A stretch of 55,452 bases of DNA from contig CANQLG010000013.1 of the NCBI GenBank assembly GCA_947624645.1, forward strand, positions 1 through 55,452. The letters are read 5' to 3'. Source of the stretch: Candidatus Gastranaerophilales bacterium. GTDB lineage: Bacteria > Cyanobacteriota > Vampirovibrionia > Gastranaerophilales > Gastranaerophilaceae. The notes beneath the pieces are model-generated. The model ran no database searches. It saw only the letters and a list, made by a program, of their open reading frames with translations, and was not told where the DNA came from. How positions within the stretch are numbered: the first letter of the stretch is position 1; each line of letters starts with the position of its first letter. The position numbers were made by a program, and so were the translations under genes. Below are positions 37,491 to 46,504 of this stretch, piece by piece.

Positions 37491-38861
37491 ATGAAAACAG
37501 ACAAGATTTTTTCGGTAAAAAATGATGAAAGAAACACACATAAAATAATCACAGTTGCCGGTTTAAAAATAAAATGCAAAAAAGATAAAATAAAATTTAA
37601 AAACGAAAAAATAAACCGATTAAAGCAAAAAATTGAAAACTTCATAATTATGCATGATAAATCTTTGGATGTTGGTATTCCGAATAATATAGTTTTACAG
37701 CTTTGCTTTAATAATGATTGTAATTGTAAATGTAATTTCTGTACAATATATCATCAACAAGGGTTGGCAAGCAGGATTATAAATCCCGATATAGTATATA
37801 AGCAGCTGCTTCCCTTATATCCGAAAACATTAACAATATTTCCTACATACGGAGAAATAACCCACAGAAAGGAAGGATATGAATATTTAAAATTTATAAA
37901 TGAAAAATATCATCATATAAATATCCACGTAGAAAGTAACGGAATTGCATTTGATGAGAAATGGAGAAAACTTGCTATTGATAATTTAATGAGTGTAAAT
38001 TTTTCTATAAACGGTATTGATGAAGAGAGTTACAGGAGAACCACTTGGGATAAAGAAGGAATTTTTACGAGAGTGCAGGAAAATATAAAGAAATACATTG
38101 AAGATTTAGATAAAAATAATCTGTCTGAGTTTAGGCCGAGTTTTACTTGTGTTTTAAATTCAACAAATTATCAAAATACATTGCAATTTATAAAAAATGC
38201 TTTAGAGCTTGGTATTTGGAAAATCTGTTTTTACTTTGATTGCCGAGAAAACTCTGTTAACAGTATGCAGGTTAAAGATAAAGAAAATTTTGAAAATTCA
38301 TTAATGACATTGTTAGAATTAGAGAAACTTTTATTGGATAAAGTAAGAGTAGGTTTCCGTGTTTATATGCCGTGTAAAAATATATCCGAATATGAAGAAA
38401 AAGTGGCAAAAATGAGTATTGAAGATTTAAAAGCAAAATATTCGGATATATGGGAAATAGTAAAAGATTTTGATACGTATAAAATCTATCAGGCGAAAAC
38501 GCAAAAACGAAAAGAGCAAGGAAAAGCTTTATACAGCTATTATATTGAAATGGCAGGTAACTGCTACAATCAACATGACTATAACGGTACAATGATTTGT
38601 GAAAATCCGGATACACATTTAAGAATAAGAGAAGATGGGAGACTTGCCGTTTGTTCATTCATCGGATATAAGGATTCTTATAATGTATATAATTTTATGG
38701 AAAACGGAGCAATAAACTGGAATAAACTTTTTAATGATGAATATCGTAGAAGACTAAGACGTAATTTCAGAAAAGGTAACTACAAAGGCTGTATGAAAAA
38801 CTGTATAGCAGCCAGACATATTAAAACTGCTGATTTCAAAACAATGTATAAGGAGAGTTGA
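37491..38861 (+). CDS. Radical SAM protein (paralog 2)
   Basis: A 456-residue radical SAM enzyme close in layout to its upstream neighbour. The shared N-terminus (KIFSVKNDERNTHKIITVAG) is followed by a slightly longer linker, then Cys77, Cys81 and Cys84 (CNCKCNFC). The C-terminal cysteines include MICENPDTHLRIREDGRLAVC and GCMKNC. No G tract is present. Its ribosome binding site is in a hairpin that probably opens only when ribosomes reach the natural stop of paralog 1. The function may be modification of a sugar or of a lipid or peptide carrier, but this is not shown by sequence. Confidence 0.87.
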   Translation: MKTDKIFSVKNDERNTHKIITVAGLKIKCKKDKIKFKNEKINRLKQKIENFIIMHDKSLDVGIPNNIVLQLCFNNDCNCKCNFCTIYHQQGLASRIINPDIVYKQLLPLYPKTLTIFPTYGEITHRKEGYEYLKFINEKYHHINIHVESNGIAFDEKWRKLAIDNLMSVNFSINGIDEESYRRTTWDKEGIFTRVQENIKKYIEDLDKNNLSEFRPSFTCVLNSTNYQNTLQFIKNALELGIWKICFYFDCRENSVNSMQVKDKENFENSLMTLLELEKLLLDKVRVGFRVYMPCKNISEYEEKVAKMSIEDLKAKYSDIWEIVKDFDTYKIYQAKTQKRKEQGKALYSYYIEMAGNCYNQHDYNGTMICENPDTHLRIREDGRLAVCSFIGYKDSYNVYNFMENGAINWNKLFNDEYRRRLRRNFRKGNYKGCMKNCIAARHIKTADFKTMYKES

Positions 38862-38866
38862 GAAAA

Positions 38867-39838
38867 ATGTATGATTTGACTTGTTTGTTAGTAACATATA
38901 ATCATGAAAACACTATCAGAAAAGCAATAGAAAGTGTATTGGAACAAAAAACAAAGTATAAATATATAATTAAGATTTTGGATGATTGTTCAACCGATGC
39001 TACTTTAGAAATTTGTAAGGAATATGTAAAAAAATATCCCGATAAAATAGAATTATATACAGTCAGCAAAAATACACGATGTAAAACTCTTCCTGCCATC
39101 ATGAAAAAAATAGATACAAAATACTATTGTATTCTTGATTGTGATGATTATTGGTGTAACGAAAATAAGATAGAGCAGTGTCTGGATATATTAGAAAATA
39201 ATCCGCAATACATAATGGTAGGCCATAATACCAACTTAAATTATATTTCAAAAAAGAAACTTACGCCTGTTGTAAATAAAAATATAAAAGACAATTTAAT
39301 AACTTTGGAAAATTATCAATATTTACATATATCTGCATTAATATACAGATCGGAATTTCTTTTGAATAAAAATTATAAGAATATGAAAATGCGTGATATT
39401 TTTTTATATTACGCTTATTTAGAAAACGGCAGTTGTTATTATATAAATGAGATAATGTCTGTATATAATATTACTGGCGAAGGGACTTGGTCAAAACTGC
39501 CGTCTGAAATACAAAAATATGCTATAACCTGTTTAAGACCTTATAATTGCAATAAAATATCAGGATTTAAATATGATAAAATATATACCACTCAGGTAAA
39601 TAAAAAAACATTGAATTTTATGAAAAAACATTTTGGGATTAAATTAGGCTGGTATTTTTATTATTTATATTATAAGTTTAGAATAAGAAAAAAATTAGAA
39701 CGAAAGCTTTGGTCTGAAATTAGAAGAATTGAGTTAAGTTACTTCCCCTATACTAAAAAAGAATTAAATCTTATCAATTGGACAGAAAGGAATATGATGA
39801 AATATGGAACAGATATACCCTGCGTTTCAAACAAATAA
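38867..39838 (+). CDS. Family 2 glycosyltransferase
   Basis: A 323-residue GT2 from the ATG at 38867. An in-frame TTG nine bases earlier overlaps the previous stop and has no better ribosome binding site; AAGGAGAG is 8-9 nt upstream of the chosen ATG. LLVTYNHENTIRKAIESVLE opens the catalytic domain, DDCSTDAT is the donor-binding segment and DCDDYW is the DxD-like motif. It is a paralog of the GT2 enzymes at 34 kb and 54 kb. Its end overlaps the GT8 gene by 35 bp. Confidence 0.9.
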   Translation: MYDLTCLLVTYNHENTIRKAIESVLEQKTKYKYIIKILDDCSTDATLEICKEYVKKYPDKIELYTVSKNTRCKTLPAIMKKIDTKYYCILDCDDYWCNENKIEQCLDILENNPQYIMVGHNTNLNYISKKKLTPVVNKNIKDNLITLENYQYLHISALIYRSEFLLNKNYKNMKMRDIFLYYAYLENGSCYYINEIMSVYNITGEGTWSKLPSEIQKYAITCLRPYNCNKISGFKYDKIYTTQVNKKTLNFMKKHFGIKLGWYFYYLYYKFRIRKKLERKLWSEIRRIELSYFPYTKKELNLINWTERNMMKYGTDIPCVSNK

Positions 39839-40910
39839 TACGGCCGTATGTTTTATTATTCCGGATGGCTGGATAAAATATTTATCGGTTGCAATTCAAT
39901 CTTTAATTGATAATTCATCATCTGATAATAATTACGATATAATTATTATATGTAATAATATTCAACCGTATAATCAGAAATTACTTTCAAAATATAATAA
40001 AGATAATATTTCTTTAAGAATTATAACAATAGCAGATTATTTGGCAAAATATAACTGGAAAGAATTTTATACTCATCATTATTGGGGCAGAGAGATGTAT
40101 TACAGGGTATTTTTGCCCGAAATTTTAAGTAATTATTCCAAAGTTTTATATTGTGATGCTGATATTTTATTAAATGATGATATAGCTAAATTATACAATA
40201 CGGATATGAAAGATGCAGAAATAGGTGTCTGCGTTACAGTTCGGCAGCTAATGAATTATTATCAGAATAAATCTGATAAGTTTTTTTATGACAATATATT
40301 AAAACTAAAAGATATGAATGAATATTTCAATTCAGGTGTACTTCTTATGAATCTTGAGTCTATGAGACAGACTAATATGATAGAAAGATTTATCTCAACA
40401 ATGAAGAAGCTTGATTATTTAATTACCCCTGACCAAGATATATTTAACGTATTATATAACGACGGCGGGAAAATGCTTATAAATATAAGATGGAATCACA
40501 TATATTATGCAAATACAACCATAGAAAATAATAAAAAATATTATACTGAAGAGGTATTAGAACAATATTTAGATGCACAAAAAAATCCCGGTTTAATTCA
40601 TTTTGCAGGGAATTTAAAACCATGGCTTACTCCGTATTATGAACATGGGAATATGTTTTGGAATTATGCAAGAAAAACAGATTATTATGAAGAAATACTT
40701 ATAAGTACAATAAGGCAAATATCTAACAAAACAGTTGAAGCAGCCAATTACAGTATGCTGAAAAGAAAAATATTTTTCTATAAACTAAAAGCATTTTTTA
40801 CTTTCGGGGTCAAGAAAGACCAAATTAAAACAAAACGCAGATTTTTAAAAGACTATTTGCGAGATTTAAAAGTAGAGTTTCCGGCAATTAATAAAATAAG
40901 GAGAGGATAA
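39804..40910 (+). CDS. Family 8 glycosyltransferase
   Basis: A 368-residue retaining GT-A enzyme of the LgtC/RfaI/RfaJ family. AVCFIIPDGWIKYLSVAIQS is the N-terminal donor fold. The DxD metal motif is at Asp118-Asp120 (YCDADIL). FNSGVLLMNL and HFAGNLKPW near residue 268 complete the family pattern. Such enzymes add hexoses in LPS or LOS cores. The start overlaps the preceding GT2; AAAGGAATATG lies upstream. It is followed directly by the first ATP-grasp gene. Confidence 0.9.
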   Translation: MEQIYPAFQTNNTAVCFIIPDGWIKYLSVAIQSLIDNSSSDNNYDIIIICNNIQPYNQKLLSKYNKDNISLRIITIADYLAKYNWKEFYTHHYWGREMYYRVFLPEILSNYSKVLYCDADILLNDDIAKLYNTDMKDAEIGVCVTVRQLMNYYQNKSDKFFYDNILKLKDMNEYFNSGVLLMNLESMRQTNMIERFISTMKKLDYLITPDQDIFNVLYNDGGKMLINIRWNHIYYANTTIENNKKYYTEEVLEQYLDAQKNPGLIHFAGNLKPWLTPYYEHGNMFWNYARKTDYYEEILISTIRQISNKTVEAANYSMLKRKIFFYKLKAFFTFGVKKDQIKTKRRFLKDYLRDLKVEFPAINKIRRG

Positions 40911-42155
40911 ATGAAAAAATTTCTTCTTTTAGGCGGTAAACCTGTCGGGTCTTTAGATATTGCACTTTATGCAAAAAGTTTAGGGTTTTATGTTATAGTT
41001 TGCGATTACCTGCCAAAGGAGCAATCCCCTGCAAAGCAAGTAGCAGATGAATGCTGGGAATATTCGACAGCCGATGTCGATTTAATAGTAAAAAGGGCAA
41101 AAGAAGAAAATGTCAGTGCCGTATTTACGGGGGTTCATGAATTTAATATTGCAAGATGCCAAGAGGTGTGCGAAAAATTAAATTTACCTTTTTATGTTGA
41201 TAAACAAACAATGTTGAATGCTTCAAATAAAAGTTATTATAAAAAAGTATTTGAAAAATTTAAAATTCCTACAATACCGCAATATGGAATTGAAGATAAA
41301 AAAGAGTATCCTGTTATATTAAAACCGGTAGATGGTTCCGGCTCATACGGACTAAGAATATGTAACAATGAAAAGGAATTTGAAACTAATTTTCAAGAAG
41401 CATTGAAATTCTCGGATAAAAAAGAAGTAATAACAGAGCAATATATTGAAAACAAAGAAGAAATTACAATAGTATATATTATAAAAGACTCTATACCTTA
41501 TTTGGCTTCTGTCGCAGACAGAATTGTTAAAAAGTTTGATAATGCCGTAATTCCTCTGCCTATTGCTTATATATGGAAATCCAAATATCTTGATTTATAT
41601 GAAAAAACTATTGATGAAAAAATGAAAAAAGCAATTCAATATTTGGGTTTAAAAAACGGTATGCTGTTTATTCAATCAATAGTCAAAGATAATGTCATAA
41701 TGCCTTATGATATAGGTTTTAGGATTTCAGGCACACAAGAACATTTAATTTTGGAAAAAATGTGCGGATATAACCCTTTGAAATTATTAACGGAATATGC
41801 AATTACGGGTAAGTTTGGCGATGATAAGCTTACAGAAAAAATAAATCCTCATTTTAACGGTTCATCAGCGCAAATAACATTTTTGGTAAGACCCGCAACA
41901 ATTAACCATTATGAGGGCATACAGGAGGTTCAAAAAATGGATGGAGTTATAAGAGTTATTAAAAATAAATCAGAAGGAGAAACAATTCCTCCGTCGGCCT
42001 ATGGAACATTAAATCAGGTTGCTTTAAGAGTGTTTGTTAATGCTGAAAATAGTACAAAACTTAACTCTATTATAGAAAATATCACGGGGGGGGGGAAGAA
42101 GAAGAATGGAATAATAAAAATATATTCCAAAAATAATGAAAATATAATTATATGA
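40911..42155 (+). CDS. ATP-grasp ligase (paralog 1) with poly-G tract
   Basis: A 414-residue ATP-grasp protein of the carbamoyl-phosphate-synthase-L/PurK-like fold. The N-terminal LLGGKPVGSLDIALYAKSLG is a Rossmann-type part. VILKPVDGSGSYGLRIC is the ATP-binding loop, and MLFIQSIVKDNVIMPYDIGFRISG carries the metal-binding residues. A related ligase lies at 44.3 kb. Such enzymes join a carboxylate to an amine through an acylphosphate, which fits decoration of an amino sugar. A ten-G tract encodes TGGGKKK near the end (residues 392-395), so a slip gives different C-terminal tails (ending RRRME or EEEEWNN...). A strong ribosome binding site, GGAGAGGATAA, lies upstream. Confidence 0.85.
   Translation: MKKFLLLGGKPVGSLDIALYAKSLGFYVIVCDYLPKEQSPAKQVADECWEYSTADVDLIVKRAKEENVSAVFTGVHEFNIARCQEVCEKLNLPFYVDKQTMLNASNKSYYKKVFEKFKIPTIPQYGIEDKKEYPVILKPVDGSGSYGLRICNNEKEFETNFQEALKFSDKKEVITEQYIENKEEITIVYIIKDSIPYLASVADRIVKKFDNAVIPLPIAYIWKSKYLDLYEKTIDEKMKKAIQYLGLKNGMLFIQSIVKDNVIMPYDIGFRISGTQEHLILEKMCGYNPLKLLTEYAITGKFGDDKLTEKINPHFNGSSAQITFLVRPATINHYEGIQEVQKMDGVIRVIKNKSEGETIPPSAYGTLNQVALRVFVNAENSTKLNSIIENITGGGKKKNGIIKIYSKNNENIII
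42086..42095 (+). repeat. Poly-G tract 4 (10 G) in ATP-grasp gene
   Basis: Ten G near the 3' end of the gene. Nine G ends the protein after RRRME; eleven gives EEEEWNN and a longer wrong tail. It changes the last 15-20 residues rather than abolishing the enzyme. Confidence 0.93.
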
Positions 42156-42181
42156 CATAATATTTGAATATAAGGGGAATG

Positions 42182-43126
42182 ATGACAATAAATTATAAAG
42201 AAATAGGCGGTTTTAAAGAACTTGAAATACAAAATAAAAAAGAATATTTTACTGATGCTTTAAGGTTTAATAATGCCAGAAATGCGTTAAGATATGTTAT
42301 CAGGGCATTTGATATAAAAGAAATTCATATTCCGTTTTATACCTGTTCAACTGTTTGGCAAGCCATACAAAAAGAAAATTGTAAAATAAAGTTTTACAGA
42401 ATTGATGAAAATTTATTCCCCAGAGTCTCTTTTAATGAAAATGATTTTATATTGTATTCTAACTATTATGGAGTTAACGGAAAAAATGTTGATGAAATGT
42501 GCCATAAATATAAAAACATAATTGCAGATAATGCGCATTCATTTTATATGAAAAAACAAGGAATTGCCTGTTTTAATTCCGCAAGAAAATTTTTTGGAGT
42601 ACCTGATGGTGCTTATTTATATTCAAATAAAACAATAAAAGATGAAATACCTACGGATAATACTTCGCATTTGAGATTTTCTCATCTTATAAAAAGGATT
42701 GATTTATCATCTGATGAAGCATATTCCGATTTTTTGGAAAATGAGAAGAAACTCTCGCTTGAACCTGTTAAATATATGTCAAAATTAACTCAAAAACTTT
42801 TATCGGGTATTGACTATGAAAAAGATAAAAATATAAGACTTGAAAACTTTAATTATCTTCATTCACACTTCAAAAGTATTAACGAACTTAATATAGACAT
42901 TTCAAAAAATGATGTTCCGATGGTTTATCCTTTTTTGGTAAATAAATCTGATTTAAGAAAAAAATTAATCGAAAACAAAATATATGTTGCAAGGTATTGG
43001 GATGTTAAGGGATTAAATACTTTTGAAACTTATTTATGTAATAATATGGTGCCATTACCTGTCGATTCACGTTATTCGATAATACAAATGGATAAAATTA
43101 TAAAGACAATAAAGGATTTATTATGA
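42182..43126 (+). CDS. DegT-like PLP-dependent transferase
   Basis: The protein is 314 residues from the ATG at 42182, chosen because TAAGGGGAATG places the ribosome binding site 5-6 nt before it; the adjacent ATG at 42179 is possible. It is shorter than usual DegT enzymes. RNALRYVIRAFDIKEIHIPFY and NYYGVNGKNVDE are fold-type-I segments, ADNAHSFY carries the PLP-pyridine Asp, and SARKFFGVPDGAYLY holds the likely PLP lysine, Lys136. It is probably a sugar aminotransferase or dehydratase. Its stop overlaps the next start (ATGA), so it is coupled to the TupA-like gene. Confidence 0.75.
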   Translation: MTINYKEIGGFKELEIQNKKEYFTDALRFNNARNALRYVIRAFDIKEIHIPFYTCSTVWQAIQKENCKIKFYRIDENLFPRVSFNENDFILYSNYYGVNGKNVDEMCHKYKNIIADNAHSFYMKKQGIACFNSARKFFGVPDGAYLYSNKTIKDEIPTDNTSHLRFSHLIKRIDLSSDEAYSDFLENEKKLSLEPVKYMSKLTQKLLSGIDYEKDKNIRLENFNYLHSHFKSINELNIDISKNDVPMVYPFLVNKSDLRKKLIENKIYVARYWDVKGLNTFETYLCNNMVPLPVDSRYSIIQMDKIIKTIKDLL

Positions 43127-44325
43127 AACTGTTTAAATATGAAAAGGAAAAATATAAAAAAGTATTATATTTATTTGGTATAAAATTTACAAAAACCGAT
43201 AAATATGCAATATTAACCGATAAATATTCATCATTAACTGATAAATACTCAACATTAACCGATAAAGTTAATAATTTAATTGATAAAAACAAAAATTTAG
43301 AACAGGAATTGTCTGATAAAACAAATACCCTGTTAGGTGCTGATAAAATTATAGAAAAAAAGTTAAATTATAATACAATGATTTTAACAAAAGAAAAAAA
43401 CAGGTTCAGATATACAATTAATTATCTTGTAGAAAAATTAGGGTTTGAGGATATAAAAGAAATTATAATTCGTCAAAGATTTATGTTCGGAGATAATGTA
43501 TATAATCCGAATTTAAAGAATCCTAAAAGTTTTAATGAAAAAATATTATGGCTGTGTCTGCATTATTACAATGAAAACCCCGAAATTGCAAGAATAGGTA
43601 ATAAAATAACATTTAAAGATTTCGTTAAAGAAAGGTTGGGAGAAGGATATACAGTTCCTTTAATTAAAGTATATGATAAGGTTGAAGATATAAATTATGA
43701 CGAACTTCCTAATCAATTTGTAATTAAAACAAATTGGGGCGGAGACGGAACTCAAGTCAAAATAATCAAAGATAAATCCAAAACGGATATAAAAAAACTT
43801 AATTCCGAAATGAAAGAGTGGTTAATGATATGGAATGGTATTTATTATTATAATTTTAACGGTGCATATAAAAATATAGAGCCAAAATTGTTAATTGAAA
43901 AATATATAGATGAATTTGACAGGGATGATTCTGATTATAAATTTTTCTGTTTTAAAGGAGAACCGAAATTGTTTTATATAGCTAACAATTGGGGAACTGC
44001 AAAACAAAAAAAATTGACATATTATAATATGAATTTTGAAAATTTGAATATTCAATATAATAATTTTATAAGAAATAAAGAATCAAAAATTGAAAAACCT
44101 ATTTTATTTGACGAAATGGTTCAGATAGCAAGAAAATTATCAAAAGGATTTCCTTTTGTAAGAGTTGACTTAAATCCTGTTAAAGACAAAATATATGCGG
44201 GAGAACTGACTTTTACCCCGGGGGGGGGTATAAGCACATACAATCCTGTTGAGTGGGATTATAAACTTGGAGAAATGCTTGATATATCAGATATTATAGA
44301 AGAATATAATAATAGAAAGAAATAA
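43123..44325 (+). CDS. TupA-like ATP-grasp protein with 21-bp repeats and poly-G tract
   Basis: A 400-residue protein of the TupA-like ATP-grasp family, named for teichuronopeptide synthesis. The N-terminus KVLYLFGIKFTKTDKY shares the short GIKF-type motif of other proteins here. Five near-identical 7-residue units (LTDKYSS type) then form a coiled coil. The ATP-grasp part begins near residue 110 (PKSFNEKILWLCLHYY), with VIKTNWGGDGTQVKI as nucleotide loop and FPFVRVDLNPVKD, GELTFTPGGG and WDYKLGEMLDI near the end. A nine-G tract encodes PGGG in the conserved GELTF...WDYKLG region. One G fewer or more stops the protein at once, removing about 32 residues. It is in frame as it stands. Confidence 0.85.
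   Translation: MKLFKYEKEKYKKVLYLFGIKFTKTDKYAILTDKYSSLTDKYSTLTDKVNNLIDKNKNLEQELSDKTNTLLGADKIIEKKLNYNTMILTKEKNRFRYTINYLVEKLGFEDIKEIIIRQRFMFGDNVYNPNLKNPKSFNEKILWLCLHYYNENPEIARIGNKITFKDFVKERLGEGYTVPLIKVYDKVEDINYDELPNQFVIKTNWGGDGTQVKIIKDKSKTDIKKLNSEMKEWLMIWNGIYYYNFNGAYKNIEPKLLIEKYIDEFDRDDSDYKFFCFKGEPKLFYIANNWGTAKQKKLTYYNMNFENLNIQYNNFIRNKESKIEKPILFDEMVQIARKLSKGFPFVRVDLNPVKDKIYAGELTFTPGGGISTYNPVEWDYKLGEMLDISDIIEEYNNRKK
43195..43299 (+). repeat. Five 21-bp tandem repeats in a coding region
   Basis: Units begin at 43195, 43216, 43237, 43258 and 43279, all starting ACCGATAAA or a close variant; the first three are closest. Each codes for a heptad of a coiled coil (TDKYSSL type). The repeat length keeps the frame, so copy number can change without breaking the gene. 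Confidence 0.88.
44220..44228 (+). repeat. Poly-G tract 5 (9 G) in TupA-like gene
   Basis: Nine G follow CCCC in GELTFTPGGGIS. Eight G reads PGGV then stop; ten G stops about 10 codons later. It acts as an on/off switch for the last part of the ATP-grasp domain. Confidence 0.95.
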
Positions 44326-45585
44326 ATGTATAATTGGCAAGGTAAAAAACTTCTGGTGCTGGGGGCAACAAAATTTCAAAGCGAGATTGTTAAACAAGCT
44401 CAAAAATATGGAGCTTATGTTTATGTTATAGATTATTATGAAAATTCTCCCGCTAAAAAAATTGCGGATGAAAGCTTTCTGATAAATGCCGTTGATGTTG
44501 ATTCTGCGGTTAAATTAATAAAAGAGAAAAATATAAACGGAGTTTTAACGGGTTTTGCGGATTCTTTGCTTCCCGCATATAAAGAAATATGTGAAAAAGC
44601 AAAACTTCCTTGCTATATAACAAACAATGAACAATTAAAATTTTCAACGGAAAAACAGGTTTTTAAAAATTATCTTAATGAGTTTGGAATTCCTTATGTT
44701 GCTGACTTAAAAGAAACCGATAAAAAAGAGTTTCCTTTAATAGTTAAGCCCGTTGATAATTCAGGTGCAAGAGGCATTTGTATCTGTAATAATGAAGAAG
44801 AATTGCAGCAAGGTATTTTAACGGCTTTAAAATTCTCAAAAAGTAAAAAATATTTATTGGAAAAATATTTAAATTACAAAGAAGCAACGGTATTTTATTT
44901 ATTTGCTGACGGTAAACCGTATTTTACTCTGATGGGAGATAGACATATTGCAAATGTAAAAGACGGATTTATAAAACTTCCGACAGGCTACACTTTCCCA
45001 AGCCCGTACAGCAAAAAGTTCTATGAAGAAACTCACCCTAAATTTGTTAAATTGTTTGAAAAATTACAAATTAAAAACGGAATGATGTTTATACAATGTT
45101 TTATTGACGAAAACGGCAATTGCATTCCTTATGAATCAGGCTTCAGATTGACGGGAAGCCTTGAATATATTCTTCTGGAAAATGTATCGGGTTATAATCC
45201 TTTAGCGATGATGATTAATTATGCACTGACAGGTAAAATGTGCGCAGGTAACGAAATATCAAAAATCAATCCTTTTATTGAGCAAAAAAGCTACAATATA
45301 AGCTGTCTTATAAAGCCCGGAACTATTGAAAAAATATCAGGTATAGACGAATTAAAAAAACAAGAAGGCATTGTTGATATATTTTCAAGCTATGATGAAA
45401 ATGATACAATCTCTGATGATATGTGGGGTAAATTGGCACAAATAGCGATAAGAATATTTATAGTACCAAATAGCGAAAATCATTATATCTTATTGCAAAA
45501 AAAAATTGAAAAGCTGATAAATATTACATCGACACAAAATCATAATATGTTAATTAATAAAAAAATTGAGGAAAAAAATGGATAA
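44326..45585 (+). CDS. ATP-grasp ligase (paralog 2)
   Basis: A 419-residue relative of the ligase at 40.9 kb. LLVLGATKFQSEIVKQAQKYG opens the protein, PLIVKPVDNSGARGICIC is the ATP-binding loop, and MMFIQCFIDENGNCIPYESGF carries the metal ligands. Both paralogs share GYNPL and YALTGK. It has no G tract, and its end differs from paralog 1 (INKKIEEKNG). It begins right after the TupA-like stop and overlaps the epimerase start. Two copies with the TupA-like protein suggest two different amide or peptide linkages on the glycan. Confidence 0.85.
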   Translation: MYNWQGKKLLVLGATKFQSEIVKQAQKYGAYVYVIDYYENSPAKKIADESFLINAVDVDSAVKLIKEKNINGVLTGFADSLLPAYKEICEKAKLPCYITNNEQLKFSTEKQVFKNYLNEFGIPYVADLKETDKKEFPLIVKPVDNSGARGICICNNEEELQQGILTALKFSKSKKYLLEKYLNYKEATVFYLFADGKPYFTLMGDRHIANVKDGFIKLPTGYTFPSPYSKKFYEETHPKFVKLFEKLQIKNGMMFIQCFIDENGNCIPYESGFRLTGSLEYILLENVSGYNPLAMMINYALTGKMCAGNEISKINPFIEQKSYNISCLIKPGTIEKISGIDELKKQEGIVDIFSSYDENDTISDDMWGKLAQIAIRIFIVPNSENHYILLQKKIEKLINITSTQNHNMLINKKIEEKNG

Positions 45586-46483
45586 ATCTTTATATAAAAA
45601 TATACTGATTACAGGTGCGGGCGGTGTACTTGCGCAAAAATTAATTAATAAATTTTTGATAAACGGCAATTATAATATAGTTTCATCGACAAGGAACATA
45701 AATTCGCTTTTGAATAAACAAACCGGTATAAAATATGTTAATAATACCGATTTAATTACAACGGATATATTAAAAAATACGGATATTATTATAAATTGTG
45801 CATTTCCTCGCTCGCAAGATACAATAGCTTTGTATGAGGCAATGCAATTTTATGAATTTCTGGTATTAAAAGCAATTGAGTTAAAAGTAAAAGGTATAAT
45901 AAATATTTCTTCTCAATCCGTATATGGAAGTTACAGGGAAATTCCATCTATGGAAACAAATAATTTGAAGCCCGAGGATATTTATGCTTTTGCCAAAATC
46001 GCTTGTGAAAAAATAGGATTGGCTTTAACAGAAGAAAGTAACACTAAACATACAAGTATAAGACTGGCAAGTCTTATAGGTAAAGAATATTATCAGCGAG
46101 TTATAAATAAAATAATTGATAATGCTAATAAAACAGGCAAAATTGAAATTCAAAACGATAAAAATGTATTGGGATATATGGATATAGATGACGCAGCAGA
46201 CGGATTATATGCATTTGTTAATAATTCGGATATTGATAACTGGAAGCCTTTATATAATTTTGGTTCAGATTCCGCAAATGTAATAACAATGGCAGAATAT
46301 GCAAAAATAATAAAAAATTATTTTGATTATATTAATAAAAAAATAGAAATTATTTCTAAGTCGAAAGATAAAGCAGATAAATTATGTTTAATGGATTCTA
46401 AAATGTTTTATGAAGATTCAAACTGGATACCCTCTGTTTCTCTTGAAGAATCAATTCAGAAAATTTTTCATAGTATAATATAA
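45578..46483 (+). CDS. NAD-dependent epimerase/dehydratase
   Basis: A 301-residue extended SDR enzyme from the ATG at 45578, preceded by GAGGAAAAAA inside the end of the ATP-grasp gene; an in-frame TTG upstream is rejected. TGAGGVLAQKL binds NAD, and NISSQSVYGSY with YAFAK (Tyr-x3-Lys) is the active site. The later segment GYMDIDDAADGLYAFV is typical of nucleotide-sugar epimerases. It is likely to change or dehydrate a nucleotide sugar for the glycan. The substrate cannot be told. Confidence 0.9.
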   Translation: MDKSLYKNILITGAGGVLAQKLINKFLINGNYNIVSSTRNINSLLNKQTGIKYVNNTDLITTDILKNTDIIINCAFPRSQDTIALYEAMQFYEFLVLKAIELKVKGIINISSQSVYGSYREIPSMETNNLKPEDIYAFAKIACEKIGLALTEESNTKHTSIRLASLIGKEYYQRVINKIIDNANKTGKIEIQNDKNVLGYMDIDDAADGLYAFVNNSDIDNWKPLYNFGSDSANVITMAEYAKIIKNYFDYINKKIEIISKSKDKADKLCLMDSKMFYEDSNWIPSVSLEESIQKIFHSII

Positions 46484-46504
46484 ATATGTAGTTTAAGTGA
46501 AAAT

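Noticed and set aside
43195-43299. CRISPR array
   Set aside because: The repeats are adjacent 21-bp units with no spacers, and they code for heptads of a coiled coil.
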